Shown here piece by piece: positions 1 to 14,768 of a stretch of 64,000 nt of DNA. This DNA is from Ophiodon elongatus (taxonomy: Eukaryota; Chordata; Actinopteri; Perciformes; Hexagrammidae). The first letter of the stretch is position 1. Every line of letters starts with the position of its first letter. The stretch lies in assembly GCA_016806645.1 (NCBI GenBank), contig JACSYO010002133.1, forward strand, positions 259,501-323,500, written 5' to 3'. Position numbers and translations under genes: made by a program. Under the pieces are notes generated by a model that was not told where the DNA came from, ran no database searches, and saw only the letters and a list, made by a program, of their open reading frames with translations.

Positions 1-3000
1 TCCTTTAATTCCATATCTCAGCATTGTGTATATTTTGGTCCTTGATCCAACACACATTTGACCATTTGCACACCTTTCCAAAACTCAAATTACAACGTCA
101 AAAGTGAAAGTAATAGATTAAATAATGCGTTTCTACTTTAAACGTATAGGCTGCAAACGTTAGCATGTCACACATCTGTTTACAGGTGTATATGTGCGTG
201 GAATTAAGACTCTCAGGTATTTTCCAGGTCAGTGTCAGACACCACGAGGAATGTGCCCATGGTTTTCATCGATCAATACATAGACGTTGAATTAAACTGG
301 TTGAATACTTTTTAAAGACCTCTTCAGCAAAGATTGTCATTTTAAAACAAGTCAGTTGGGAAATTTAGAAAGTCAGCCTGAGACTTAATAGCCTGGGTAG
401 CTACAGCTGATAAAATCTAACGACAGTTGCAGAATCACACTGTGCTTTTTGCCTGCTTCTGTCTGACAGAGCTCAACAAAAGGTAAATAGAAAGTATCCA
501 GAGAACTATTATTTTTCACCATAACCACGTCCATTCATTGTTAATTCCCTCTTTCAGTATCTCCTCTCACCTCCTCTCCCCATCCATAACCTCACATCTT
601 GTTCCCTTTCCCTCTTTGATCTCACACTGACAGGTCTGCACTGCTGAGCACACCCTTATTTTGTTAACAGTAATTGGAGAGGCATGATGTCAGTAAAATG
701 CAGCTGGACTCCATTTGTAATACAAATGCAAATTTGATTTACTTAGGTACAGGGTGCACCTCTTGCTCTTGGCATGAAAGCCGTCTCTTCTTAATCTTTT
801 CCAAATAGTCAATGACTACATGCTTGACCGTGTGACTTCTTTCAGAGAAGCAAAGCTACAGTTCAGTGGGCCAGAGTTCATCAGTTTGACCCAATGGACC
901 GTCACAGGTTAACATCAACTTCATCAATTAACGCTCTGCTCTCAGTGAATTTGCTCTCAGATCATTCTTCCGTACGATACCGCAGCAAAATTTTGTTTCC
1001 ATGCAGTTTAACTTTTAAATGTTAAGTGGTTGTGAAGAGAGGCTTCACTTTCCCCTATTTTTTCCCTAAACTCATTAAATCCTCCCTCAGACTTCAGGCT
1101 TTGCAATGAAGCACAAATTGCAAGCTGTAGCCTGTGAACATGGAAAACAAACAATTAAAAAAAAAACATCTCCGAAACCTCCCCCTCCCCCCTCCGCACT
1201 CTCAATCTTCCCTTCACCTTCAGCTTTCTAATAAACAGTCTTAAGTTGACATTCAGTTTTTCCCGGGGCAAAACTCTTGTGCTGGGGCTGTCTGCTTCCT
1301 AATTGTAATAATAATTGTGGTTCCGCCTAATCTCAGCCGAGGCTGTGACCCCGGCCCGCTGTGAGCGGATTTGAGATAATGAAATAATTGCCCCAAATGC
1401 TTTTTTCCCAAGCAGCCGCTGAAACCTGAACCCTCAGACGAAGAAGCATCAACATTCACTCGGTCTCTATCAGCGGCGTTTTCCACTTTAATTGAAATTT
1501 AGATTGTTGTTGACCCCCTGGGTGAGGTTTGGTAGGCCGCGCCGAGGAGAGGCAGGGTAGCATGCAACTCAATTGTGGTGGGTTGGCCAGAGAATGCCAT
1601 CCATCCATCATCGTATGTGTGTAAGATATGTGTGTTTATGCTTTTCGTAAAAGATGTCAGATCATCTTTCGAAACATTTCTGCATGTTATGTTGTGCGCG
1701 ATGCTAGAACACGCACAAACAAACAGACAGAGGACATGCATTCTATTTGTCTCAGTAGCACCATGCATGCATCATTTATCATGCAGGAGGCTGGTCCAGG
1801 CCCTGATGCGAGTAAATCTGAAGATAATTTCTGACTCATTTGTAAATGTCCTACATGTCTGTTTAGGACGATGCTTATTATGTTTATATGTGCTTCTCCA
1901 CTCTTGCTCAACAGGACCCGAGGGATATCAGTCGAGCTGTATGAACGAGCACCAATGGTTATCCTGCTATTAAACGATTACTCCATCAGCCTCCATTTCA
2001 GTTCCGCTTCCGTTCTGTAGATCTGCCTCACTTAATAACGAGTGGAAAAGTGGAAGAAATGCCTCGGGCGATACGTGTATAAAATGATCTAAACCTCCCC
2101 ATATGTCTCCTTTAGCAGCCAGTTTGAGCAGCTTAAAGATTTCAAGTCAGTTATCACAGTATGTATGCAAAAGCTTTCATTGTTGGAGCACACTGCATCA
2201 TTTAGGAGGAACGCTTAAAAGGACATCTACAGTGGGACTGAAATATACATTATAGGCTGTTTGGCACTTTAGCGAACAACATTCAAATCATAGAAAGTGA
2301 CTCCAGGTAATGGCAGATGAATAATAGCATATTCACAATATCATATGAAGTACTGTTTTCAGGAATTGAAGACTTTATCGAAGACTGTATTCTCTGGTAA
2401 ATTATGCATATGGTTGCAGCTAAATCTTGTTAAATCATCTGCTATGGTCCCATGTGTCATTGTGTATTCAGTTGATTGGCTCCCTCAAGGCACATAATGG
2501 AGGTTTGCTTGGTCAAAGTGGCCTTATTTGGTGCAAACAGAATATTTCTCGCATGCGTCTTTCAGTATTTTGGTGACTCGGCATGAGCTTGACTGCACTG
2601 ACGAGGGAGAAGAGGTTTGTCATCAAACATCCGGTGTAACTTTGTGTTAAAACAGTTATTTGCTGATGTAGCACTGCACTTCTACAACACTGTCGGACTC
2701 TGGATGGACGATTTAGATCAAAAGCGATGCGGCATTGTTTTTTCTATCCAATGCATTCTTTCCTTGTCGAAACCTGGCGCCTACATTACCAACAATGCAA
2801 CTTGAACAACGATAAATCTTCTCAAGTGATGTCACTCAACTACAAAACGGATATATTGTCACCTTTTATGTAGATATGGAAGTTGTTTGCATCCAGAATG
2901 ATGATTCATGCTGACTGGTCAAGTCTAGCGATGTACAAGTGTATTGTAACAAAATGGGGAGCGTATGTTTTGTGCTGCATTATACAATGACTACAGCCTA

Positions 3001-3326
3001 CAGTTACAGGAACATTCGGACAACGGTACAGGGACATATTTTCAACATAGTGCCTCATTACTGTACAACACTGCATCATTAATGGTAAGGGGGGCTATGA
3101 TTGTTATCTGCCTGTATTGGTTCTAAACAGTTGGATCGGGGGGGGGTCTCCATAAAGGCAGATAAAGAAGAAAAAGAAAACACGCAAGACAATTTATCTG
3201 TGTGCCGCTGAAATGACGTCCTCGATCTGGCAGTCGTACTGGGTTTGTAATGTGCGCCCCGAGGAAGATCCTGGAACAAAAACATTCAACAGCACGAACG
3301 TCACAGAATAGTTTTCAAAGCTTGCT

Positions 3327-3329
<3 letters not shown>

Positions 3330-3393
<64 letters not shown>
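3330..3393. repeat. (GA)n microsatellite
   Basis: About 32 uninterrupted GA units, downstream of the gene. Confidence 0.98.
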
Positions 3394-3399
<6 letters not shown>

Positions 3400-3965
3400 C
3401 TGCAACGACAACGATGTAAAGCAAATACAGCAGGTAACGAATAGAAACATCAGCCAAAAGGATGGAATTCATGTGCCTTGATCACGAGCGCTGTCTATTG
3501 AGAAAGACGAGGCGGTTCAGACGACTCACGTCTTACCTGTTTCCACGCTACACTCTGCCAGGGCGTGGATATTTCACTGTGCGCCTGCCGCAGTTATACC
3601 AAACAGTGTACACACATATCGACGGCCTTATGAAGAACAGCGTCACATCGATCAGTTTCACAAGTGACGTTTGGAGTTCAAGTGTAAGTCCCACGTCCAT
3701 GTTGGGCGGAACTATTAGTCTGAGCTTTTTTGACACAGCGTTCTCATTAATCTAACGGAGAACACCATGTTTACATCATGGTTGGTTACATTACATGTAA
3801 GGTCAGATTTCACTGAAGGGAATCACTGAAACATGACGCCAATAGGAGAATTCCTCAGAACTGGATCCATCATGGAGGGATTGTATGGAAATGATTGCTG
3901 GGGTTGGATCAATATTTCTAGAGAAACAAGTAAATGCGATGTATTTATCTTGTTCTCCCTCACTG

Positions 3966-3967
<2 letters not shown>

Positions 3968-4006
<39 letters not shown>
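3968..4006. repeat. (CA)n microsatellite
   Basis: About 19 CA units followed by TGCATTC. Confidence 0.98.
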
Positions 4007-4008
<2 letters not shown>

Positions 4009-5312
4009 CATTCAGTGCTCAGGCCCATTGTACTAGAATTGTATTTATTAAACCCATGATACAACAGCATGAATAATAGTGGCTGTGAGTCCACTTCAGG
4101 GCCACAGTGACCACAGCCTCAGGAATCAACAGTGAATGTGAATTATTCAAGCCAGAAGAGAGATGTTGGACTGTGGGAGGGAACACGCTGTTCAGGGATA
4201 ATATATACACAGAGAACATACTCTAGGATTGAAATATTACAATATTATTGTATACATTCGATTTTATATCGTTATTACCTGACCAATGAGACAATCTGCC
4301 GTATGTCTTTTAGTATCAGTGGAGTTATTCATGGCGAAATACGAAAAAGTAGGAACATGACTGGAGCATTCATAGCGGGTCAGAAGGGAGAAATAAAGTT
4401 AATGTGTTTATTCAAGACAGTCTATGTCCATTCACAGCACGCAGGTGATGAATGTGTTTAATATTTGGCCTTTCAGGGCTGCTTTTAGAGTAAGTCTTCA
4501 TCCTAAGTGCCTGAGCAAAGTATTACCAAATAGCCATTTGCATTGTTTGAAATAACGGACAAAGACAAACCGTTTTCTTCAAACTGCACAAAACGCACTC
4601 CGTCCCATGAGTGCTGTGCTGAATGGCATTCAGATCCTGGTTCTTACACTTTTCATCGCACTAATTAAACTGACTGGGGAACAAAAGCCAACGTTGCCCA
4701 TCCAGTTTCTTTAATTGCTTTTGACGCAATGCACAGATCATCGTAGATAAGATCTACACTCAGTGTTAGAATTAGTACAATTTTTAATTAGCCTCTATTA
4801 TAGAAGTCACTTTCATGAAGGCAATAAGAGCGAGACAGGGACTTTTTGTGACCGCTGAAAGCACTGCAGTGTAGGAATGACCTGATTAAGATAAAGGCAA
4901 TTACTTTATTACGATGCGCAACAATATTGCAACAGTACAACAGGATATAGTGAGGCAAATATACTGTAGATGCTCCATATTTTAAAGTTATCAATCATGG
5001 TCATTGTAGAGGCTAAAATATATAAAATAACCTTTTTAAAACCTCTGGCCAGCGTTCATGAACTCCAATCTAATCTAACAACTTGTTTCATTTGTGACTA
5101 AAACTTTGTTTTTACTTTAAGCAAACACATGTTACGTTTTTGAGCTTGACCAAACATCTGTGAACACCGGATGAAAAACAGCCACAGCGGGGTCTGAGAA
5201 CAGGTCAGAGGTCACCGAACAGGAGTCGATGAAGGGTCAGCTAAAAATCAAGGAGGCCATTCCCAACCAAAAGAGAGGGACCATCCTTTAGCAGAATCCG
5301 GAATAATCACAT

Positions 5313-5580
5313 GAAAGTAAGAATCGTTGTGCTTTCGTTACCTTAGAATGAGCCGGTTATATCTACAGACAGAGCGGAGCCTCTTATAGGAGCCAGCCGC
5401 CATGTTGGTACAGTAGCTCAGAACGTACAAACCAAACACTGGCCCTAGATAGGAGCGTTCACATTTCCACGTCAACCAACGTAGTTTTCCTACACGTTTG
5501 GTACATAGGGAAGTTTCAGTCTGTTGCAATCTGCAACCTCACCTCTAGATGTCGCCACATCCTACACACTAGACCTTTAG
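5313..5580. mobile_element. Teleost-type dispersed noncoding element
   Basis: CTTTCGTTACCTTAGAATGA, then GCCGCCATGTTGGTACAGTA and the end CAACCTCACCTCTAGATG ... CCTACACACTAGACCTTTAG, are in the order of a high-copy perciform repeat I recognise. There is no open reading frame. Class is unknown. Confidence 0.5.
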
Positions 5581-8281
5581 GAGCATTTCCCCTATTTTCT
5601 GCTGCCGTATTGTATCTGCTCCAGTCTTGGTTTATTTTATGTCAAGACTTACAAAGTTTGGCAAATCCTTTCAAACACTGGCTCAATTAAAAAAATGAGG
5701 TCAAGCTTAAGACGATAGTTGGGTAAAAAAAGTCTTATTTTTAAATGACATTTTGGGGTCTAAGTGTTTTCATTTAACAACAATCATTTTTATTTCAATG
5801 TAAATGAAGGGCAACCCTTAATTAACCTACTGAAGTCCAATTCATAATAAAAACCTGTTGCTTTGACACTAATGTCTCACTTAATAACTAACATAAATGA
5901 CATCTGAACACATTTAGACCCGTGTTTGAATACACTGTTTGTAATCCACTTCCTTGACATCACTGACGGCTTAATTCCAAAACAGACGAGAACTAGGGAA
6001 ATGAGACGGCTGGATAATCATCTCATAAATTTGGGAGGTCAAAGTGTCTGTGTGCAGTGGGATTAGAAAAGAGATTAAATCAGATCCGAATCTGAGATGC
6101 CTTCAACTATCAAACAAGAAGTAAGGTCTGAGGCTTTCGCTCGCAGTCCAGGCTGAATTAATATAGTTGAGTGTGTCCACTGAGAAATACATCTCACACT
6201 GAGTGCAAATTTATGTTTCATATTTGGAATAAGCTTTGCCCGAGAATTTTAATCCAAACGTTTCAGCATGCGTTCCTGAGAGGTTTGGAAATGAGATTCT
6301 GCTGTCGTGTATAATCCACTTCTATAATGACTTCCCTGTAAAAGGGATAGATAGTCTGAGCCCACAGGGGTTTGCTAAGTAACTATGTCAGAAAGCCACA
6401 ACTACTCACCGCTAACACAGGCGCTTACTATAAATACACACTGTCTGCTGAGCAGCCCATTTCCACAGCTCTGGTTTGTACTGTAAATAGACATCTTTCC
6501 GTGTCCTCGCTGTACAGGTGACAGCACTGAGTTGCAGCCAGCTTACAGTGGAGCCTCTATGAAGGGTCGCTTTGTGGTAGTTTAATGTTTCCCCCTACAA
6601 AAGGGCCATCTGTGGCGCGCTGCCACCGTTTTATCATGCCTGCCACTGAATCATCGGTAGTAAAAATTCCATTTTGAAGTCTTAAATCAATTCATTAAGC
6701 CGTACCGAGTGGTGAACAAGTTGAGACTTTGAAAGGGGCAGGAGGGTTAATTTTCTTTTGAAGCCAGTATAATCGCGTTGGTAACGTCATGTTGAGTCCC
6801 TTCTAACGAGCTTTAACAAGCTTTATCAAGTGAAGTTTCACGAGTGCCATCAGAGCGGAGACCCTTGTAAATGTCCCAGTCATATTACATCCAGAGAGAA
6901 ATTGCACAAGATGATCCATCATAGAAAGTACATTCTCCAGTTCGACCAGCTCACATGTCAAATCAGGTATACAAAGCAACAGACGCGCTACAGCGTGACT
7001 GGATGCCACCTTCAAAAACTAGAAAACTACTTCAGAATCCCCTCTGAATGCTACCATTGACACAAACAATTATATAAAGCAGCATAATATAATCTATAAA
7101 CAAAATATGATTTACAGGATGAAAATGACATGAAGAAGTGAACCATCAGCTGTCAGACATGAATTATTATGAGGTGACGGTTCAAGTCCTGGGTGAGGAA
7201 AAGGGGACAATGCCGTAGAAAATGTAATTATTAAAAAGGTTTGCCTGACTACAGTAATGTGTCAATTCCACATATCTAAATTTCAGATTCAAGATTCCCA
7301 GAGAAAAATATTACATCTGAGGAACTACTTCAAAAGGATGAAAACTCCTGTCTGTTTCTATTTTTTGGACAGTTGATTTGACTTTCACTTACGTAGTTAC
7401 ATTGTGAGAAACTCAATAATTGTTTTATATGTTACTTTATTTGTTCAGAAAGCTCAGCAAAACCAGACAGTGGTTTGTGCTATTTCTGCCAAAACTAAAA
7501 GTTAAATTACTCTTTTTCTCAAAACATTTCTCTCTTTAGGTTCTACAAAATTATGGAGAAAGGCATCCAAATGCGAAATGATGAGCACTGGCATCAATAC
7601 AGCTATCAATTATGTCCTAAGGAAATACGCATCCCCACCAGCTGGGCATCTTAGAAGATATGGGGAAAATACTATCTAGTACATTTAGGTGGTTAAATCT
7701 TATCCTAGCGATCTGATATGCAGCAGAAGGCTTAAACGTGAAGATAATAATTAATTTACACTAGCTTGAACAAATGGCACAGATTGTAGCAACAGTGTAA
7801 ACCAAGGAACAGGAGCTAAGCAGTATACTTTAAATATGAAGAAAAGTAGAGAAAGCAGACACATAAACCCACAGCTTTGGGTTGAAATAATATCCAATGC
7901 TTAGCTGAATACAAAGTATGAGGAGAAAATGTGGTTGTGACAACTAATCTTAAATGGAAAAAAAAGCATAGCCTATTGACTTCACTATAACGCTAATATT
8001 ATAAGGAAACAATATGTGTAATATGAGCAAGACAACACTGAGCCACAAGGAACCTCACAAAACAACAACTTAGGTCAGAACAACACCACTCTCACCACTG
8101 GTGTATATACAAGTAAAGTTTATGTGTCAGCTCAAAATTTTGAAAATGGCATCCAGTTCCAAACAACTGTCATCAATCTTCTTTCCCCAGTTTCACACAC
8201 CATGTAACCCTCCAATTGTTTGTTGACGTGATCTTCTGTCTGTAAGTTGACCTGATGGAGACTCTATGGACCGTATACCTT

Positions 8282-8334
<53 letters not shown>
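8282..8334. repeat. Compound (CA)n(TA)n microsatellite
   Basis: About eight CA units run directly into about eighteen TA units. Confidence 0.97.
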
Positions 8335-8337
<3 letters not shown>

Positions 8338-11300
8338 CCTAAAGGCCGAGAGCAAGCTGTGTGTGTGTGACCCAGCAACTGAAGCCAAACACAAACACCC
8401 ATGCACAGACACACCAGGACACCCATGAGTCATACTGACAGCACACCCATGCACATCACACAGATACACTTACACACATACACAGACACATATCTCAGGC
8501 TGTTCAGGCCACTGACCATACATCCTGTGAGCACAACACCATGCGGCTGCACCCTTCATTGCCCTAAGTCAGTTCCTTTACGATCAGACAGACCAGCATA
8601 CATAACGTGCTCTTTGCGTTACAAGGCCACAGCCCACATTTCCTCTTCAAAGAGCCATTTACATCAGGTTGACTGCTTCATGGTGCTCCCTGTCTTTCCC
8701 ACAGTCATTTGTCTCACACAGCCAGCTGTCATCTTACTTTAACCTCCACGTTCTTGCCATGGCATAGTCCTTGGAGACCTAATCCATGCTGGAGTCTACT
8801 TAAGAGAGTAAAATGTTTATGTTTGACATTAAAGATGCAGATGGCTAATGAAGTCCCACAGATCTTATCTCTGATTGCCTGAGATTTTAGTACATTTCTG
8901 CTGAGTACAGAGAAGAAAAGGGTCCATCATGGCAGTAGCACCAAAAATAAAGTCCAGAGCAAGCCCCTCGCATTATCTTCACATCGATGCTTCAGACAAA
9001 GCAAAGGGAAAGCAAATGAGATGGAGTGCCAGCGGGTAGCCATGCAGCCGGCCTCTCTGGACTGTTTAAAATGAGTAACACTTCCTGAGCCTGAGTTTCC
9101 ACTCACTAAAAATAATCACCAAAGAGGAAAAAAAAGGGGAAAATGTCTGGCGTGTGTTGATTTAGCAGATTTGTTGCTGAGGTCCTCATAAATGGTCGTG
9201 TTCAACATGAGGAGATTGTATCCCATGTCTCCTGCTGATAAAACGTTATCACTGTCAGAGGAAGCTGTGAAATCAGTGCAGGAAAAAATAAAGTGATATT
9301 TTTGCTCTTCTGATGTTCTCACGCTCGCGTGTGTGCTTCTGTTAAGGTCAAAATGCAGACGCTTAGCCATCAAAGCCACGGCGCAACTTTTGTGAAGGGG
9401 CACTCATCAATTTTACACGTGAAGTTCGGTCTACTCACCATGACTAGTGCTAATGAGTCAGTGAAAACTGTTTTATAATGTCTTCCGCGGTTCTGGAGGG
9501 AGCTTTCCAAAGTCATGAGGGTGATCTCATGGCTCCATGTTCAGTGGCGGCACGTCAGTTGGGCATACAGAATTTTAATTAAGGCCCTCCTGGTGCTGGA
9601 CTGTCCACTGTGAATGAGCGATGAAAACGTGCACGGATCCGCACAATTTGACAGTAAAAAAAAGTGTGTAAAAAAAGTGTGTCTAAAGAGGCATTTGAAG
9701 CCTTTTATTCCCGAATGAGGGAAGGTATTCTATTTCAGAGGAAGTGAATTCTCACTAACAATCTTTTGTCCCACCTTGTTTCACACCTAGAGTGTTGGCA
9801 GTGAGGGAACAAACAGGTTTTGGACCAACAGGTACAACTGTTGGCTTTGTCGCATTGCACAAGCTGTAAAATAAAACAGATCTGTCATGGGTTTGGAAAA
9901 TAACAATAGGCTTTTTTTTTTTACTTTTACAGGTATTTGTCGGTTTATGCATAGCAATGGACTCTCTAGCCTCCGTTTTGAAATCTCATACATCTCTCTG
10001 AAAGGTGGCTATCAATCAAAGAGAAAGCTATCTGGCTCCCGCTCTGGAATCTGGCCATTAAAACATTTAAAACAGTTCATAATGTCTGGGTCAAGAAGCT
10101 GGCAGGAAATCTATCGGATAGAGGCAGCGGAGAGGACAAAGGTGGTGATGCAGAAAGTGAGATTTAAAAGTTTTCTGCAAATAGCTGTTGAGTCTCACTT
10201 CTTTGAATAGGAATGGGATGGAGGAAGTTTTCAAGGCCAATTCTTCTTAATCTACAAGGAGACGGGTATCGACTGCTCCTCCATAGACTGAAAAACACAA
10301 ACAGCACGAGAAGAGAGCCTCCAGATAAACAAAGACGTCCCAGCAAAGATCATTCCCCCACAATCAAAGCGTATTATTTATAGTTCACCATAGATCCGGA
10401 GCTCATAACTGCTTCTTGTGAAAGAGACAGCGGAGGGGCACTGCATTCTGCAGCCGGCCAATCAATGCTGTGATTAATGGAGCTAATTTTACCTGGACAC
10501 CGCGGATCATTACTTCCTGCTCCCCGTCTCCCCCTCCCTCCTGTCTATATGGAAGTCAGCGTGGATAATGTGTTTGCTTCACTAATGAGAGTCCCGCAGA
10601 GAGGCAGAGGACGGTGGAGGGTAAAGCCACGGACGACAAGTCCTCTGGGACTGCTGCCTGGCACGCAGAGATGCTATCTGCAGCAGCCGCTGAAAGCAGC
10701 GCCGCGGCTCACGCAGTCGTGACCTTCTCCACAGCGTCCGCCGCTGACAACGTGTTGACTTGAGATGTTATCCTGCATACCTGTCTCATAACAATATTTC
10801 ATTAGAGGATGGAGAGTTTTAGAGTCCGAAAAAGTCTAAAACTTTTGATACTCTCTGTGTCTTTTTTTCTCTTCACCATTTCAAGAATGAAACTGAAGAA
10901 GAATGTGAAATCAAGCGGAGATAATTAACAACTTTACTTTTAGCTAGCTAGCTACCGCTAATTCCCTATAAATTAGGCTTCTTCTTAACATAACTTGTAA
11001 CCCAAAAAACAAAGTAGTATTAAATGCTTTGGCCTATAAAGAAAGCCTGGTTAGGGTGTTATTGTAAGTAGTAAGCTAGTTAGCTGGACATGCTAATGTT
11101 TGCGAGCATATTGTTTAATTGATTCCATACACTTTTTCTTGTATTTGTGGTGTAGGAAAGGGAAAAACAAAGATCCCCATGCACACCGCTTAAACCTGGC
11201 AGGTTTTCTAGTTACGGTTATAGATATCTAGCTATGATTACAATAGCCTGTTTGAGATTTATTGGATGGTCCGTTAGCAGTACAATATGCCTGACACTGC

Positions 11301-13508
11301 AAAGCACATACAGCAGCAGTCATAAGATCCAACCTTAGTTTTGTGTTAGAAAAACCTTGACAATTGGTGTTTTTCTATGTTTTTAAGCTTCAAACCACAA
11401 AATGCATTGTGGTTAGGATAAGGTCAACATAAGGCCAACGCTGGTTTTTCTGGGCCCTTGCAAAGTTGACATTTTGGACATTTTCCTCCAACAACAATAA
11501 TAAGTAAAGCATCTCTTGTTGACCTTAACCTTGAGCTCAGTTTCAGGGTCGTTTGTGTGATGCCCTTCTCTGTGAATTTAGGTTGCACGGCTACAAAGGC
11601 CACCTGAGACCAGTTTGAAATACGACTGAAAACATGGAACCTCCTGAGGCTGCTTTTCTCAGGACGACCCCTACAAAATATGAACTTGTAACCTGTGTAG
11701 GAGAAAAATAAGTCCACAGGGGCTTGTACAATAGATGCGTGAGGCTGACAACATGAGTCAGCTGAGCTCTGTGACTCCATTAACTATTGAAGTACTGGAG
11801 AGTGTCCCTTCATGAGGAACAAAGTACTATATTTTTTATTTTGCTTTAAATTACTATTTAAATGGTAAGTTCACAAAAACACATACTTTTACTGTATCTT
11901 TAAAGGTATTAAGCCATGCGGATAGTATTGTTTTTATTTAGTCATGTTGTGTGGTATCTATCTCCGAGATTCAAGCCAACACATCAATACAATAACGGTC
12001 TTTTAGGTGCATTGAAGATTTTCATTTTGAAAAATTCAAGTTGATTTAAAACTGCAAAGCAAGATTTGCACTGTACACAAAATGCATTTTGGAGAATGCA
12101 TTCTTTGAAAACATAACTGTCAGACTGATATGAGTGTCATGGCCTCCTTTACTGAAGTGTATCATTATTGTTATATTTATTATACTGTTGGTCGTAAGCA
12201 GAAGTTAAGAGTAGTACTGCAATCCTCAAAGTGGGGAAGTCAGTATCAGTATGTAATGCAGCAGATGGTCCTTGATGCTTAGCCTGAATCTATATTACCT
12301 TAATCTACATAGTAAGATAATGCCTGCAGCTCCAAGCTCATCAGCTTGATTGTAGGTCTGTGCCATTTTGTGCCCTCATTACCATTAAACCCAATTCTTA
12401 CTGGGAGGGGTAGCAAATGGACGCTACAGGGAGCAAGTGAAAGTACAGAAAATAACTATTTCTTTCCTTCATTTATGTCTGTTCTTTGTTAAGTCCTCTT
12501 TCCCTTTGTGTCTCAATCCATCAGCCCCATACCACTGAAGTTAATGATGTGAACATAGGACACGTAGCAGCAGTGTCGGAGACAGCTGGAGAATCAGAAA
12601 CTAGAAAGCTCTCAGTCAAAACATGGTGGGAAATCGAAACAAAATGTCCGCAATTACAAAAGGAAGAATCTAATACTGTTACAACAGTGCAGAAACACTT
12701 TCAACAAAAGCACAATGTGTCTCATTTGAGTGTCTGGAATGTACAATATGCCCTGGGTATGTTTTCATATGCATGCAGGTTTTATTCCAAACAGATTTCA
12801 GGGAGAAGGTGCTCGGCAGAAAAACCATTAGGAACCAACGATGGGAATGATAGAAATTGGAAACAGATTACGAGCCAGTCTGGTCCGAGCAGCTTGTTCG
12901 AAGCCATCAGACACAGAAGTGGGTATTTCTTTGTAGATGCAGAGGCTGGTGTATTGCAGCAGAGAGGTGTCATTGATTCTTACATTCAATATGGTGCTGT
13001 GTTAGAAATCGTACTTTTTCATCCTCCATCTGAATTCTCGCGTCCTTATTGCTGCGGAAAAATGAAGATGGTCTATTCTGTTGTATGAGGGGAAAGGCTC
13101 TCTGCATTTGAATGGACCCGAAGGTGATTGAAATATGGCTTTCATCTGTAAAACTCCACATAGTGACAGTAACTATTCTATTTCTCTGCAGAAAAAAGAA
13201 AGAAAAAAATCATGGCATGGCCCAGTTCACCTCTTTGAAGGAATGATAGAGGATCTCTGAATGGATGTGGGAGGAATGACATGAAAGGCTGACATGATCA
13301 AGCTGTGAATATTAAAAAAAGGAAAGGAAAGTTGACAAAAAAAATACATTTTAGATCCCAGGTACGGGTCTTTCAAATGCAAATAGATAAGTTTAAGAAA
13401 AGTGTATAAATAAAAAAATAAAGAAAATGCGTTTCTTGATTATCTGTAACTTTTTCCATGAGTGAGCTTGGCTGTATTCCTGCGGGAACTGGCAGGACCA
13501 TGCGTGCG

Positions 13509-13562
13509 TGAACACGGGCATGAACACGGGCATGAACACGGGCATGAACACGGGCATGAACA
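13509..13562. repeat. 12-bp minisatellite, unit TGAACACGGGCA
   Basis: Four perfect copies of the 12-mer (13509-13556) plus a partial fifth that diverges after TGAACA. Confidence 0.95.
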
Positions 13563-14768
13563 AGACGAGGATGCATGGCAACATCTTTTCCAATGTATTT
13601 ATTGATCGACAGAGCGGAGCTTCCAGAGACGGTCTGCAACAGAAGGATGACACAGAGAGACATGGAAAGTCATCGGAGCACCTCTCCAGGCACGATGACA
13701 TGACTGGACAGGTCAATTGACTGTGCGCTAAACCCTGTCCTCCATAGTTGTTGTGCCTGTCAAGCTTTTTGTTCTCGCACGGCCCATCTGCAATTCATCT
13801 CCAGATAGCGGTGGCAGGTTTCCCCCTCAAAGTTCAGAGTAAATATAGTCCATTTTGTCTGCTGAAATGACAAATATTGCTGGCACATCGGTGCGCTAGG
13901 TCAGTTCCGTTTAGCTCCATGGGATGGTTTAAAATAAAAAAGGATTGCTCTTGTATGGCAGTGTAAACCTAGTTAGTAATATTTTTTAAGTATTATAAAG
14001 AAAAATGTATTGTCAGACTAATTTCATTCTAACACAACTGTGTTTAGCTGCTTAGCTAACATACTTGGACAAGACAGGATAGATCTTTGCTTTACTGTTC
14101 GTATTGCCCCTTCTAGTGTTACAAAGCGCTTATAGGATGAAGACCAACTGATGTGCTCTGTGAAAAGAAGATTTTTCTTTTGGTACAACCTTGGCTTGGA
14201 TTGCTTAAACTTCCCCCAATCCAATAAAGAGCATCACAGAATTGCTAAAAAACAAAAAAAAAGACCTGCTATGCCTGGTTACAGTTGCTTAGACCAGACA
14301 GCCTGAGGAGGGGTTTAGTGAACAGTCAATTTTAACAATGAGTGAGTTGGCAAGTAGGTGCTGAGTTGTTGTACAGAATAGAGGAGGCCTACTCACAATA
14401 AATGCCATGAAATGAACCTCATGAGCCAACAAACACAGAACAGAAAGAGGCAAGAGGGGAAGCAAATAATGTTCCCCTTGAATATGGATGATTCACTGAT
14501 CGCTGCTGCAAAAGACAAGTAGGGTACTCTGTGTGTCTCTTTTATATGTTTTAACCTTTTTCCTCCGGGCCAAAGCAACAGCTTGACCCCTGCTGACCTT
14601 CAGAAAGCTCCTTTCAGCTGCTTCACTGTGCTGCGCTAATAACCGGCACTAGGATATATGGTCCTTAAGAGGGGCCATTAAGCAGTGCACCGTAAGGACC
14701 CGGGTTAAATGAAAATGTATTACTTCGGTTGCCGCTGCAATCACTCAATTTTTCAGCCAATGACAGCA

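Larger units (their letters stand above)
1..8281. other. Intergenic region downstream of mmp16, distal part
   Basis: No coding exon could be supported on either strand. Open frames are short and lack family motifs. It holds a GA array (3330-3393), a CA array (3968-4006), a teleost-type dispersed element (about 5313-5580) and long AT-rich unique-looking stretches, some of which may be conserved non-coding elements (about 1250-1500 and 2390-2560). Confidence 0.6.

Noticed and set aside
7530..7650. CTCTCTTTAG followed by an open stretch, considered as an unrecognised exon
   Set aside because: The frame closes soon, lacks a good donor and has no recognisable protein similarity.
12486..13088. 200-codon open frame on the plus strand downstream of mmp16
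   Set aside because: No recognisable domain, no splice or promoter support, and composition like its surroundings. One such frame is within chance expectation for 64 kb read in six frames.
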